A stretch of 64,000 nucleotides of DNA, taken from Glaciihabitans sp. dw_435 (GTDB taxonomy: Bacteria; Actinomycetota; Actinomycetes; Actinomycetales; Microbacteriaceae). The stretch lies in the NCBI RefSeq assembly GCF_018449675.1, contig NZ_JAAVUZ010000007.1:62001-126000 (forward strand), written 5' to 3'. The position numbers and the translations under genes were made by a program. Positions 26,240 to 35,416 of this stretch are shown here, piece by piece. Each line of letters opens with the position of its first letter. The stretch's first letter is position 1. A model generated the notes under the pieces. That model was not told where the DNA came from. It saw only the letters and a program-made list of their open reading frames with translations, and made no database searches.

Positions 26240-27214
26240 ATGACGGCAGCCGACACCCTTGGCGGCATCGGGGAGTCCGCATCTCTTTCACGGATCTTCC
26301 CCCGCCTCCCCACAGCCCGCGCCCAGCTCCTCGGACCCGGGGATGACTCGGCGGTACTCGCGGCCCCCGATGGACGGTTCGTCGTCACGACAGACATGAT
26401 GATCCACGGGCCCGATTTCCGCCTCGCGTGGTCGAGCCCCTTCGACCTCGGATGGAAGGCCGCCGCCTCCAACCTCGCCGACGTCGCGGCCATGGGCGCG
26501 GTTCCGACCGGACTCGTGGTCGCGATCGCCGCCCCCGCGGACTCGCCCGTCTCCCTTCTCGAGGGAATCGCGGACGGCCTGCGCGAGGCGTGTGCCGCGC
26601 TCGCGCCGGGATGCGGTGTCGTCGGTGGCGATCTGTCCGTTTCCCACACGCTCACCCTCGCCGTCACGGCGTTCGGCGACCTGGAGGGGCGCGACCCCGT
26701 GCTGCGCTCCGGAGCTCGGCCCGGGAATGTCGTGGCCGTCGCCGGGGTGCTCGGCGCCGCGGCATCCGGTCTCCGTCTGCTCTTCACCGAGGCCGTGAAG
26801 GACGGTGTGCCGGATGCCTCGGCCGCCACAGCCCTTCGTGCGCAGTATCCCGACCTGATCGGTGCGCAGCTCGCGCCGACGCCTCCCATCGGGCAGGGCC
26901 CCGTCGCGGCCACCGCGGGGGCGACGGCCATGCTCGACCTCAGCGACGGGCTCGCCATCGACGCGCGGCGCATCGCGGCCGCGAGCGGTGTGGCAGTGGA
27001 CCTGTCGTCCGCCCTGGTGGGCTCGCGCGAAGCTCTCGACGGAGGGGAAGACCATTCCCTGCTGGCGGCGTTCCCGCCCGACGCGGTGCTGCCGCCGTCC
27101 TTCCGCGCGATCGGTCGCGTGGTTGCCGGAGAGGGCCTGCTCGTCGATGGCCAGCCGTACAGTGAACTCGGTGGATGGGACCCGTACGCGGGGTGGAACG
27201 GAGCAGCGGGATGA
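26240..27214 (+). CDS. thiL: Thiamine-monophosphate kinase
   Basis: 324 residues. It phosphorylates thiamine monophosphate to the active cofactor TPP. It has the AIR-synthase-like fold motifs GPGDDSAVLA, VTTDMMIHGPDF, AASNLADVAAMGA, VGGDLS and AMLDLSDGLAIDARRI. It is likely leaderless (see the divergent -10 pair). It ends in an ATGA overlap with a small ArsR-type regulator, which is unusual company for thiL. Confidence 0.95.
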   Translation: MTAADTLGGIGESASLSRIFPRLPTARAQLLGPGDDSAVLAAPDGRFVVTTDMMIHGPDFRLAWSSPFDLGWKAAASNLADVAAMGAVPTGLVVAIAAPADSPVSLLEGIADGLREACAALAPGCGVVGGDLSVSHTLTLAVTAFGDLEGRDPVLRSGARPGNVVAVAGVLGAAASGLRLLFTEAVKDGVPDASAATALRAQYPDLIGAQLAPTPPIGQGPVAATAGATAMLDLSDGLAIDARRIAAASGVAVDLSSALVGSREALDGGEDHSLLAAFPPDAVLPPSFRAIGRVVAGEGLLVDGQPYSELGGWDPYAGWNGAAG

Positions 27215-27480
27215 GTGCACGACCGGCAGTGCAGAAAGACATCTTTTTCGCGGTGGGGGATTCGAACCGGCGCCGCATCCTCGAGCTGCTCTCCGCGGGC
27301 GAGCGCTCGGTCGGTGAACTCGCGGAGGCCCTGCAGATCACGCAGGCGTCGACCTCGCAGCACCTCACCGTGCTGCGCGACGTGGGCGTCGTCGACGTCA
27401 CCAAGCGCGGCACAAGCTCGATCTACCGCCTGCAGCGCGACCCGTTGGCCGCAGTCATCGGCTGGATCGCCGGCCTGTAG
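27211..27480 (+). CDS. Small ArsR-type HTH transcription regulator
   Basis: 89 residues, essentially only a winged helix. The family pattern is visible in DSNRRRILELLSAGERSVGE, LQITQASTSQHLTVLRDVGV and the wing RGTSSIYRLQ. There are no cysteine pairs for a metal site, so it is unlikely to be a metal sensor. It belongs to the metal-independent group resembling SdpR. ATGA overlap with thiL implies coupled translation. Its target is unknown. Confidence 0.88.
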   Translation: MSARPAVQKDIFFAVGDSNRRRILELLSAGERSVGELAEALQITQASTSQHLTVLRDVGVVDVTKRGTSSIYRLQRDPLAAVIGWIAGL

Positions 27481-27534
27481 CCGCGCCGCCGCCGGGTGCG
27501 GCCCTCTGGCGCCCTCCTGCCCGCCATTACCCTT

Positions 27535-27619
27535 CGGCGGGAGTTATCGCAGGGTTTGGCGGGAGAACCTGGCGAGAGGAGGGAGCTACGACTCCCGCCG
27601 GCTGCTTTTTTCTCCCGCC
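27535..27619. repeat. Interleaved GC-rich inverted repeats with T-run
   Basis: Arm A CGGCGGGAGT (27535-27544) is the exact complement of A' ACTCCCGCCG (27591-27600). Arm B GGCGGGAGAA (27558-27567) is the exact complement of B' TTCTCCCGCC (27610-27619). The order A-B-A'-B' would form a pseudoknot or alternative hairpins. A run of six T (27606-27611) follows A', so A/A' could act as a terminator for the thiL-arsR pair. Confidence 0.6.
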
Positions 27620-27690
27620 GGGTCCCTTCGATCGGTGGGCGCGTCACGGTAGCCTCGGTGCACGGCGAATAATGCTCACGATGGGGGCGC

Positions 27691-28191
27691 ATGGTGAAGA
27701 AGCTGGTGGTGGGGCGGATGACCCGGGTCGCCGCAACCCTTGCCGGCCTCGTGTTTCTGGCCGCCCTCACCGGCTGCACGGCACCGGCGCCGACGCCCGT
27801 TCCCACTCAGCAGCCGACCCGCGCCGCCACGGCCCACCCCGTCGTCACGTCTGTGGCGGTGACGCCGCCCGCGCCGGATGCAAACGAACTCGCCCGCCTG
27901 AGGTACTCGTCCGGCTCGTCCACCATCACCAGCTCCGTGACGATCGTCTCGCCCGGAGTCAGCTCCTACGCGGTGACCTTCGCCTGCAACTCTCGCGCCA
28001 GCGGGATCAGCTTCTCGTACGCGATCACGCTCGACGGTGCGGACTTCGAGAGCGCGTCGATAACGTGCGATTCCGAGCTGCACAAGGACGTCGCAGCGGT
28101 CGCGCTGCCGAAGGGCAGCTCAATTCAGCTCACCATGGACGGGGACTTCGACAACCTCGACGATGCCTTCGTTGTAGTGAGTCGGGAGTAA
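27691..28191 (+). CDS. Lipoprotein of unknown function
   Basis: 166 residues. The signal peptide ends with LAALTGC (lipobox, Cys29), followed by a Pro/Thr-rich linker (about 30-65) and a compact beta-rich domain with two cysteines (CNSR and ITCDSE), likely disulphide-bonded outside the membrane. I recognise no family. ATG 27691 has GATGGGGG upstream; ATG 27718 would also give a signal peptide. It stands alone, converging on rsmD. Confidence 0.75.
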   Translation: MVKKLVVGRMTRVAATLAGLVFLAALTGCTAPAPTPVPTQQPTRAATAHPVVTSVAVTPPAPDANELARLRYSSGSSTITSSVTIVSPGVSSYAVTFACNSRASGISFSYAITLDGADFESASITCDSELHKDVAAVALPKGSSIQLTMDGDFDNLDDAFVVVSRE

Positions 28192-28210
28192 GCCGGCCGA
28201 CCGAACACCG

Positions 28211-28807
28211 TTATTCGGCGGTCACCACCGCGTCGTCGTGCTCCGTCGGACTCAGCCAGTACAGCGCCGTGTCCCCGTAGTCCTTGCGCTTGTCGAGGGT
28301 GAGGTCCGCGGGCCACTCCGGCTCCGGATCCCGCGAGCTGCGCTCCAGCAGCACCACGGCGTCCTCCGAAAGGCGATGCACGAGCGACTCGAGGTTCGCC
28401 AGCAGCTCCGCCTCGGTCAGCTGGTACGGGGGATCGAGAAATACCAGATCAAACGGCTGTTTGGGGGAGTCGAGGTAGGACTGTACGGATGCCCCGGAGA
28501 CCTCGATCTCGACCTTGGTGCCGCGCGGCGCCGCTTTCTTCACCACGGCTGCGTTCTTGCGGCAGGCAGCAGCGGCCGAGGATCCCTTGTCCACCAGGGT
28601 GACGTGTGATGCGCCCCGGGACGCGGCCTCGAGGCCGAGGGCGCCGGTGCCTGCGTAGAGGTCGAGCACCCGGGCTCCGGCGATCACGTCGCGGGCCTGC
28701 AGCGCGGAGAAGATCGCTTCGCGCACGCGGTCGCTGGTGGGACGCGTGCCGGACGGCGGCACTACGAGGGAGAGGGAGCCGGCGAAACCGGAGATGATGC
28801 GCGTCAT
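28211..28807 (-). CDS. rsmD: 16S rRNA (guanine(966)-N2)-methyltransferase
   Basis: 198 residues. It methylates G966 in the small-subunit rRNA. SAM-binding VLDLYAGTGALGLEAASRGA and catalytic LVFLDPPY are present, and the N-terminus MTRIISG is typical. The start is taken at 28807 because homologues begin with (M)TRIISG; the frame can extend 14 codons further upstream. In many actinobacteria rsmD lies between recG and coaD, but here it lies about 3 kb from recG on the opposite strand. Confidence 0.93.
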   Translation of the reverse strand: MTRIISGFAGSLSLVVPPSGTRPTSDRVREAIFSALQARDVIAGARVLDLYAGTGALGLEAASRGASHVTLVDKGSSAAAACRKNAAVVKKAAPRGTKVEIEVSGASVQSYLDSPKQPFDLVFLDPPYQLTEAELLANLESLVHRLSEDAVVLLERSSRDPEPEWPADLTLDKRKDYGDTALYWLSPTEHDDAVVTAE

Positions 28808-28933
28808 GACGGTGCCAACGCTACCGTCCCGGAGGGAGAAACCGGACAATCCCGCAACGCCGCACCCGCGCCGCGGTAGTAGGCATCACACAACATATTC
28901 GGCACGAGACCGTCTCACGTTCACAATCGGGGA

Positions 28934-30646
28934 ATGGCCACCGTCGACCGCACCGTCAAGCCCAGTTTCACGAAATCCCTCTTCCTGGGATCCGTCGCCA
29001 GCGAGCTGGTGATGCCGTACCCGACCTTCGCGGAGAACGAGAAGAATCGGGTGGCGGCGGCCGTGGCATCCGCCCGCCAATTCCTGACCGAGGAGTACGA
29101 CCCGTGGAAGGCGGAGCGGGAGGGATGGGTCGGCGACGACGTCATCCGCGAACTGGGCGACCGCAAACTGACCGGACTGTTCATCCCCGAGGAGTACGGC
29201 GGGCTGGGCCTCAGCCAGAGCGGGTACTGCCGGGTGATGGAGGAATTCGGGCGGGTCGACGGAACTCTCAGCGTGGTGATGGGCGTGCACCAGTCCATCG
29301 GCACGAAGCCGCTGTTCCTCTATGGCACCGATGACCAGAAGGCGCGCTGGCTGCCCGACCTCGCCGCGGGCCGCAAACTTGCCGCGTTTGTGCTTACCGA
29401 GCCGAACGTCGGCAGCGACGCGTACAACCTCGAGACCTGGGCCGAGCGGCAGAGCGACGGCTCATGGATTCTCAACGGCGAGAAGCGCTGGATCGGCAAC
29501 GGGGACAAGGACGTGCTCACCGTCTTCGCGCGCAGCGACCTGGGCCACGTCGCCCTAATCGTCGAGAAGGGAACCGAGGGACTGAGCACCGGCCCGCGCT
29601 TCGAGACCCTCGGACTCAAGGCCAATCACCTCCAGCGAGTGCACTTCAATAACGTTCGCGTGCCCGCCGAGAACCTGCTCGGGGAGCCGGGCGACGGGTT
29701 CCGCATCGCCATGAACACCCTCAACAACGGGCGCATGTCGATGGGTACGGCGATCTCCGGCGGCATGAAGCGGTTCATGGAACTGAGCATCGAACACACA
29801 ACGAAGCGGCAGCAGTTCGGCCGCCCGCTCATCGACTTCGAGCTCGTCGAGGACAAGATCGCCTGGATGAACACGCAGATCTACGGACTCGAGTCCACCA
29901 GTTACCTCACCACCGGGCTGGTCGACCGCGGCAACGCCGACTTCTCGCTGGAGTCCGCCATGACCAAGGTCTCCTCGAGCGACACCGGGTGGTATGCCCT
30001 CAACCGCGCGTTTCAGGTGCACGGAGGGGAGGCGTACATGGCGGATCATCCGCTCTCCAAGGCCATGCGCGACTTCCGCATCTTCCCCATATTCGAGGGC
30101 TCAAACGATGTGATGCGCGCGTTCGTCGCGTTGAACGGGTTGAAGGCGTTGAGCGAGGCGCTACCGGATGTCGCGAGTCTGCGCATCTCGGACCCGACCA
30201 AGGCGCTCGGGGTGATCGGTCCGTACATCGCCGGACGCATTTCCCGTCGGCTGCGTCCGGAGAAGCTCGTGGGCGCCCACGCCGCGCTCGCCAAACAGAC
30301 CACTGCGGTGGCGGAACAGACCGTGCAGTTGCGCGACCACGCCGAGGCGGCGCTGCGCAAGTACGGCAAGAAGGTGCAGGAGAAGCAGCTCGTTCAGAAG
30401 CGACTCGCGGAGGCGGCCTCGGGCATCTACGCGCAGGTCGCGGTGATCAGCCGCGCATCGTCGGCAATCGCGCGCGACGGGCTCGCCGAGTCGCGCGACG
30501 AGAAGATCGTCGCGATCAACTTTTGCAAGCGTGCTGAACGCGAGGTCGCCCGACAGTTGCGCGGACTCGAGATCAACGACGACGTTCACACGAAGCAGAT
30601 CGGTACTGCCGTGCGTGCGGCCGGCGGGTACCAGTACTCGTTCTGA
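28934..30646 (+). CDS. Acyl-CoA dehydrogenase, VLCAD/ACAD9-like with C-terminal extension
   Basis: 570 residues, longer than the usual 380 of simple acyl-CoA dehydrogenases. The dehydrogenase core (about 35-420) has FVLTEPNVGSDA and the catalytic base in IFEGSNDVMRAF (Glu388). Residues 430-570 are helical with a coiled-coil-like Lys/Gln/Ala-rich stretch, as in membrane-associated VLCAD/ACAD9 enzymes. It probably oxidises fatty acyl-CoA with FAD. No etfAB or other beta-oxidation gene is adjacent. It is divergent from rsmD. Confidence 0.9.
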   Translation: MATVDRTVKPSFTKSLFLGSVASELVMPYPTFAENEKNRVAAAVASARQFLTEEYDPWKAEREGWVGDDVIRELGDRKLTGLFIPEEYGGLGLSQSGYCRVMEEFGRVDGTLSVVMGVHQSIGTKPLFLYGTDDQKARWLPDLAAGRKLAAFVLTEPNVGSDAYNLETWAERQSDGSWILNGEKRWIGNGDKDVLTVFARSDLGHVALIVEKGTEGLSTGPRFETLGLKANHLQRVHFNNVRVPAENLLGEPGDGFRIAMNTLNNGRMSMGTAISGGMKRFMELSIEHTTKRQQFGRPLIDFELVEDKIAWMNTQIYGLESTSYLTTGLVDRGNADFSLESAMTKVSSSDTGWYALNRAFQVHGGEAYMADHPLSKAMRDFRIFPIFEGSNDVMRAFVALNGLKALSEALPDVASLRISDPTKALGVIGPYIAGRISRRLRPEKLVGAHAALAKQTTAVAEQTVQLRDHAEAALRKYGKKVQEKQLVQKRLAEAASGIYAQVAVISRASSAIARDGLAESRDEKIVAINFCKRAEREVARQLRGLEINDDVHTKQIGTAVRAAGGYQYSF

Positions 30647-30749
30647 GACGGGTCATCCCCTCCGGGCGAGGCCAACCAGCGCCACCGGCGACACTCTGCT
30701 CGGTGGGGACGGGTGACGGCGCGCGTTCTCGCGGAGGAGGATGGCGCCC

Positions 30750-31865
30750 ATGAACAGCCAGAGCGGCACACCCGGGAAGTCCGGCGGAGGTGCCACCGAG
30801 ACGGAGAAGATGCACCGTCGCAGGGTCATCGGGGCGTCGCTTGTGGTGGCATTGCTCGTCATCAGCGGACTTGGAACCTGGCTGGCCTTCTCGCTGAGCG
30901 CGCCCTCCAACACCGCCGCCCCCACGTCGTCCCCGGCCCCGGCGCCCGCTCCCAGCTTCTCCAACACCCCGACCGCACCCGAATTGCGCGGGCTGATCGT
31001 CGTCGGAGCGTCGACGGACACGGGCGAGGAGATCGTGTCGATGCGCCCGCCCGGCACGCAGCGCCAGGTGCTGACGACCGGCTCGCTCGACAGCCAGCCG
31101 GAGCTGTCGCCCGACGGGCGCACCATCGCCTTCCTGCGCTGCACGACCGCCGCCGATTGCGATGCGCCCGGGGCGAGCAACGTCTGGATGATGGGATTCG
31201 ACGGCAGTGATCCGCGCGCGGTGACCACCTGCACCGGGACCCCCTGCACCGGTGCGGGTGCCCCGTCCTTCTCTCCCGACGGGCAGTGGCTTGCGTTTGC
31301 CTATGGTCAGGTCGAGTCCGACGGGCTGCACCAGGGGATCTTCCTCGCGCGTCCCGATGGCTCCGGGCTCCGTCGCCTCACCGACGTGGGCGAAGGCAAG
31401 CCGCCCGACGGGAGCCCTCATTTCTCGCCCGATGGCTCCACGATCGTCTTCGACCGGGAGGCGGACAACGGCACTCACCGCTTCATGACGGTGCGGGCGG
31501 ATGGCACGGGGCTGGCCGAGCTCGGGATCAGCGCCAACGCGTCCGATGCCGTCTGGTCACCGACGGGCAACCGCATCGCGTTCTCGCTCGCGGTGAAGGA
31601 GGGGGACGCCACAATCTATGACGTCGCAACGGCGCCGGCGGCCGGGGGAACCCTCACGATCCTGTCCCAGAACACCGCCGACTACCAGGCGTCGTACCCG
31701 TCGTACTCGCCCGATGGCCGGTGGGTCGTCTTCTCGCAACGTGGAGTCGAGGGCGGGTGCGACCTGAAGATCGTGCCGTCCACCGGGGGAGCGGAGACCG
31801 TCGTCAGCGGCGAGGGCTCGTGTCTGAACGGTGCGGACTGGGGTCGCTTCTACAGCGCGGGCTGA
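30750..31865 (+). CDS. Membrane-anchored WD40-like (PD40/TolB-type) beta-propeller protein
   Basis: 371 residues from ATG 30750, placed nine bases after GGAGGAGG (30733-30740); ATG 30741 touches that RBS. One N-terminal helix (about 24-46) is followed by a Ser/Pro/Ala linker and then five or six PD40 blades marked by repeats such as LSPDGRTIAFL, FSPDGQWLAFAY, FSPDGSTIVFDR and YSPDGRWVVFSQ. Two cysteine pairs suggest an oxidised, extracytoplasmic location. TolB-like propellers are usually binding scaffolds. The specific role is unknown, and the adjacent recG gives no clue. Confidence 0.82.
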   Translation: MNSQSGTPGKSGGGATETEKMHRRRVIGASLVVALLVISGLGTWLAFSLSAPSNTAAPTSSPAPAPAPSFSNTPTAPELRGLIVVGASTDTGEEIVSMRPPGTQRQVLTTGSLDSQPELSPDGRTIAFLRCTTAADCDAPGASNVWMMGFDGSDPRAVTTCTGTPCTGAGAPSFSPDGQWLAFAYGQVESDGLHQGIFLARPDGSGLRRLTDVGEGKPPDGSPHFSPDGSTIVFDREADNGTHRFMTVRADGTGLAELGISANASDAVWSPTGNRIAFSLAVKEGDATIYDVATAPAAGGTLTILSQNTADYQASYPSYSPDGRWVVFSQRGVEGGCDLKIVPSTGGAETVVSGEGSCLNGADWGRFYSAG

Positions 31866-31938
31866 TCGCCCCGGGTCATCCACAGTCCGCACTTGTCCCC
31901 AGATCGGCGACCGCGCGCGCGAGGTCGGACCCTGCGGA

Positions 31939-31944
31939 TACCCT
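31939..31944 (+). promoter_or_regulatory. -10 element for recG
   Basis: TACCCT lies six bases before the GTG start of recG, a spacing typical of leaderless actinobacterial genes. Confidence 0.4.
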
Positions 31945-31950
31945 CATAAG

Positions 31951-34185
31951 GTGACCTCGCCCCTCGATATCAAGCTCAGCTCCGCACTGGGTGGGCGCAC
32001 CGCGACCGTGCTGCAGAAGGGCCTCGGCCTCGTCACGGTGGGCGATCTGCTGACGCACTATCCCCGCCGGTACGCGCGGCGGGGTGAACTGACCGCGCTC
32101 GCCGAACTCGAGCTCGACACCTCGGTGACGATCGTCGCGAAGGTGCTCGAGGTCAACGAGCGCACCATGAAGGCCCGCCGGGGCAGCATCGTCGAGGCGA
32201 AGATCACCGATGGCAACGGCATCCTCACCCTCACGTTCTTCAACCAGGCGTTCCGCGCCCGTGAACTCCGACCGGGAGTGACGGGCATCTTCGCCGGCAA
32301 GGTCGGCGCCTACAAGGGACTGCGGCAGCTCGCGCACCCGGACTACAAGCTCTTCGATGAGTTGGCGGATGACAAGCCCGGCGACATCGCGCAGGACTTC
32401 GCGATGCACCCCATCCCGATCTATCCGGCCACCTCGACCATGGCCAGCTGGCAGATCGAGAAGGCCGTGGCAACGGTGCTCGACACCCTGCCGCCGCTGG
32501 ATGACCCGGTGCCGGCGTCCGTGCGCACCGAGCGCGGGCTGATGAGCTATTCCCGCGCGATCGAGCTGATCCACCGCCCGAAGAAGGACGCCGACTTCGG
32601 TGCTGCCCGTGCGGCCCTGCGTTTTCAGGAGGCCTTCGTTCTGCAGACGGCACTGCTACAGCAGCGCGCGGTGTTGCGGGCGACCGCCGCCACCCCGCGC
32701 GTGCCGGGTGCCATCGCGGCGGGTTTTGACGCTGCCATGCCCTTCACCCTCACCGGTGACCAGATGCTCGTGGGTGAAGAGATAGCCCGGGACATGGCGG
32801 GTACCGCCCCGATGAACCGCCTGCTCCAGGGTGAGGTGGGCTCCGGCAAGACGCTCGTCGCGCTGCGGGCGATGCTCGCGGTCGCTGATACCGGCGGCCA
32901 GTCTGCCCTTCTCGCCCCGACCGAGGTGCTCGCTGCCCAGCACCTGCGATCGATCGCGGCGACCCTCGGCCCCGACCTGTCCGCGCGCCTGCGCCCCACC
33001 CTCCTCACCGGCCAGATGCCCCTTGCCGACCGCAAGAAGGCACTGCTGGCCATCGTCTCGGGCAGCGCGCGCATCGTTATCGGAACGCACGCACTCCTCA
33101 GCGACATGGTGTCGTTCTTCGACCTCGGACTCGTGGTGGTGGACGAGCAGCATCGCTTCGGCGTCGAGCAGCGCGAGGCTCTGCGGCTCAAGGGAGCGGA
33201 GCCACCCCACGTTCTCGTGCTTACGGCGACCCCGATTCCGCGCACCGTCGCGATGACGGTCTTCGGCGACCTCGACATCTCGGTCATCACCGAGTTACCC
33301 GCGGGCCGTGTGCCGATCAAGAGCTTCGTGGTGCGCCGGGGAGATCAGCGGCTCTACAACCGGGTATGGCAGCGGGTCTCCGAAGAGCTCGCGCAGGGCC
33401 GCCAGGCTTTCGTGGTGTGCCCCGCGATCGACGCGACTGTCGCCGAACCCGCGGACGCGCTCGAGGGCGACGTGATGGCGGGCGACCCGGTGGCCGAGCC
33501 CGAGATTCCCGTCAAGAAGTCCAAGATTCCGCCGAAGGCCGCGCCGCCCGAACCCGTTCCCGTGGGACCGAAGCCCGCCAACGTCACGGAGGTGACGGCC
33601 GCGCTGCGCACAAACCCCTTCCTCGCGAACGCCCGCATCGCCTCGCTGCACGGACGCATGACGAGCGAGCAGAAGGACGCCGTCATGCGGGCGTTCGTCC
33701 GCCGCGAGATCGACGTGCTGGTGGCTACGACCGTCATCGAGGTCGGCGTCGACGTGCCCAACGCGTCGGCCATGGTCGTGCTCGACGCCGACCGCTTCGG
33801 CGTCTCCCAGCTGCACCAACTGCGCGGGCGGGTCGGCCGCGGCGGAGTGCCGAGCCTGTGCCTGTTTGTGACCGGGGCGGAGGACGGCTCGATCTCCCTG
33901 GAGCGCGTCGAGGCCGTGGCATCCACCCTTGATGGCTTCGAACTCGCGCAGAAGGACCTCGAGTTGCGTCGCGAGGGTGACGTGCTCGGCAGCATGCAGG
34001 CGGGCGGCCGCTCGAGCCTGCGTCTGCTGCGGGTCGTCAAGGACGGCGCGATCATCGCCGATGCGCGGGAGATGGCCTCGGAGGTCGTCGACTCCGACCC
34101 GATGCTCGTGGAACACGAGGCGCTGCGCGAGGCGCTGCTGCGCCGACTGGATGACTCGGAGGCGGCGTTCCTCGCCAAGAACTAG
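31951..34185 (+). CDS. recG: ATP-dependent DNA helicase RecG
   Basis: 744 residues. RecG drives reversal of stalled forks and Holliday junction branch migration. The N-terminal wedge/OB domain is followed by Walker A GEVGSGKTLVALRA (about 293), DEQH at 398-401 and the C-terminal helicase domain with TTVIEVGVDVPNASAM and QLHQLRGRVGRG. Residues about 490-555, just after VVCPAI, form a Pro/Lys/Ala-rich insertion longer than in E. coli RecG. GTG 31951 is the start, because the longer frame covers intergenic sequence. Confidence 0.95.
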   Translation: MTSPLDIKLSSALGGRTATVLQKGLGLVTVGDLLTHYPRRYARRGELTALAELELDTSVTIVAKVLEVNERTMKARRGSIVEAKITDGNGILTLTFFNQAFRARELRPGVTGIFAGKVGAYKGLRQLAHPDYKLFDELADDKPGDIAQDFAMHPIPIYPATSTMASWQIEKAVATVLDTLPPLDDPVPASVRTERGLMSYSRAIELIHRPKKDADFGAARAALRFQEAFVLQTALLQQRAVLRATAATPRVPGAIAAGFDAAMPFTLTGDQMLVGEEIARDMAGTAPMNRLLQGEVGSGKTLVALRAMLAVADTGGQSALLAPTEVLAAQHLRSIAATLGPDLSARLRPTLLTGQMPLADRKKALLAIVSGSARIVIGTHALLSDMVSFFDLGLVVVDEQHRFGVEQREALRLKGAEPPHVLVLTATPIPRTVAMTVFGDLDISVITELPAGRVPIKSFVVRRGDQRLYNRVWQRVSEELAQGRQAFVVCPAIDATVAEPADALEGDVMAGDPVAEPEIPVKKSKIPPKAAPPEPVPVGPKPANVTEVTAALRTNPFLANARIASLHGRMTSEQKDAVMRAFVRREIDVLVATTVIEVGVDVPNASAMVVLDADRFGVSQLHQLRGRVGRGGVPSLCLFVTGAEDGSISLERVEAVASTLDGFELAQKDLELRREGDVLGSMQAGGRSSLRLLRVVKDGAIIADAREMASEVVDSDPMLVEHEALREALLRRLDDSEAAFLAKN

Positions 34186-34270
34186 CCTCACCCGCGCCCG
34201 AGCCTGAGCATTCGTCGGGCGGGAGTCCTTCGTCACGAAACGGTAACGTGCAGCCGGTAGGGTGAAGCCC

Positions 34271-34753
34271 ATGAGTCGGATCGCTGTCGTTCCGGGGTCC
34301 TTTGATCCCGTCACTCTTGGTCACCTCGATGTGATTGGCCGTGCGGCCGGGATCTTCGACGAACTGCACGTGCTGGTGGTGCACAACCCCGGCAAGACCG
34401 CGCTGCTGCCGATCGCCCAGCGGGTCGCGCTGCTCGAGCAGTCGATCGCCGAGGCGGGTCTGCCGGGCAACATCACGGTCACCAGCTGGAGCGTTGGTCT
34501 TCTCGTCGACTACTGCACGGAGGTCGGTGCGAGCGTGCTCGTGAAGGGCATCCGCTCGCAGGTCGATGTCGCCTACGAAACCCCGATGGCCATCGTCAAC
34601 CGCAACCTCGCCGGAGTCGAGACGGTCTTCCTACTGCCGAACCCCGCGAACGCGTACGTGTCCAGTTCCCTGGTGCGCCAGGTGTCGGCGCTGGGCGGGG
34701 ATGTCTCGCCGTATGTTCCCTCGGCGGTGTCCGCCTACCTCGCCACCAAGTAG
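34271..34753 (+). CDS. coaD: Pantetheine-phosphate adenylyltransferase
   Basis: 160 residues, the standard size. It adenylates 4'-phosphopantetheine to dephospho-CoA. The nucleotidyltransferase motif is [20 protein letters not shown] binds phosphate, and the C-terminal SSSLVRQ is the ISSTxVR-type motif. TAGGGT (34258-34263) is seven bases before the ATG and can be read either as an RBS or as a -10 for a leaderless mRNA. Confidence 0.96.
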   Translation: MSRIAVVPGSFDPVTLGHLDVIGRAAGIFDELHVLVVHNPGKTALLPIAQRVALLEQSIAEAGLPGNITVTSWSVGLLVDYCTEVGASVLVKGIRSQVDVAYETPMAIVNRNLAGVETVFLLPNPANAYVSSSLVRQVSALGGDVSPYVPSAVSAYLATK

Positions 34754-34759
34754 CCCGGT

Positions 34760-35341
34760 CTAGGCAGGAAGAGCGGCCGTTGCCCGGGCCGCGGTCATGA
34801 AGGTGTCGCGGATGGTGTCGACGCCGTCCAGGTAGCCGCCGACGAGCGCAGCGTCACGCAGAAGCACGAGCGTGCGGGCGCGGCCAGCCGCGTCATCCCG
34901 TCCGGCCGCCTCAAGGGCTGACTGCAACGACTGGCGGAACCATTCGCGATGGCGCGTCACTGTCTTACGAACCTCGCTCGTGGCATCCGGATATTCCGCT
35001 GCCGCGTTGATGAACGGGCAGCCGCGGGTGTGGTTGTAGGTGATGTCGTTCGCGATGCCCTCGATGATCCCCTCGAGGATCTGCTCGGGTGTGGCTCCCT
35101 CGGGGATGTTCGCGAAGAAGCCGCGGATGGTGGCGTCTTCCAGATTGAGGTAGGCGTTGACGAGGTCTTCCTTGCCGGGGAAATGGCGGTAGAAGGTCGC
35201 GCGCGTCACGTTGGCGGCCGCCACGATGCGGTCGACGCCGACGGAGTGGATGCCGTCGCGGTAGAACAGATCGGCGGCGGTGGCGAGCAGGCGCTCGCGC
35301 GGCTCGGAGACTTTCGTGGGGGTGACATCATTCATGGTCAT
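34760..35341 (-). CDS. TetR/AcrR family transcriptional regulator
   Basis: 193 residues. The N-terminal HTH (about 15-60) contains VDRIVAAANVTRATFYRHFPGKEDL. The C-terminal ligand domain has NHTRGCPFINAAAEYPD, which resembles the NemR-like/TetR_C subgroup with a conserved Cys (GCPF). It is divergent from fgd with an inverted repeat at 35349-35362 between them, so it probably represses itself and possibly fgd. ATG 35341 or ATG 35335 could be used. Confidence 0.9.
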   Translation of the reverse strand: MTMNDVTPTKVSEPRERLLATAADLFYRDGIHSVGVDRIVAAANVTRATFYRHFPGKEDLVNAYLNLEDATIRGFFANIPEGATPEQILEGIIEGIANDITYNHTRGCPFINAAAEYPDATSEVRKTVTRHREWFRQSLQSALEAAGRDDAAGRARTLVLLRDAALVGGYLDGVDTIRDTFMTAARATAALPA

Positions 35342-35348
35342 ATCTTAG

Positions 35349-35362
35349 AGAACGTTCGTTCT
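35349..35362. promoter_or_regulatory. Probable TetR operator
   Basis: AGAACG-TT-CGTTCT is a perfect six-base inverted repeat with a two-base centre. It begins eight bases upstream of the TetR start codon and lies 54 bases before fgd. Its form matches usual TetR operators. Confidence 0.6.
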
Positions 35363-35416
35363 ATTTATGGTATTCCCGCCGTGATGTGGGGAACCTTCAG
35401 CGCTTAGAGTTGGGAC

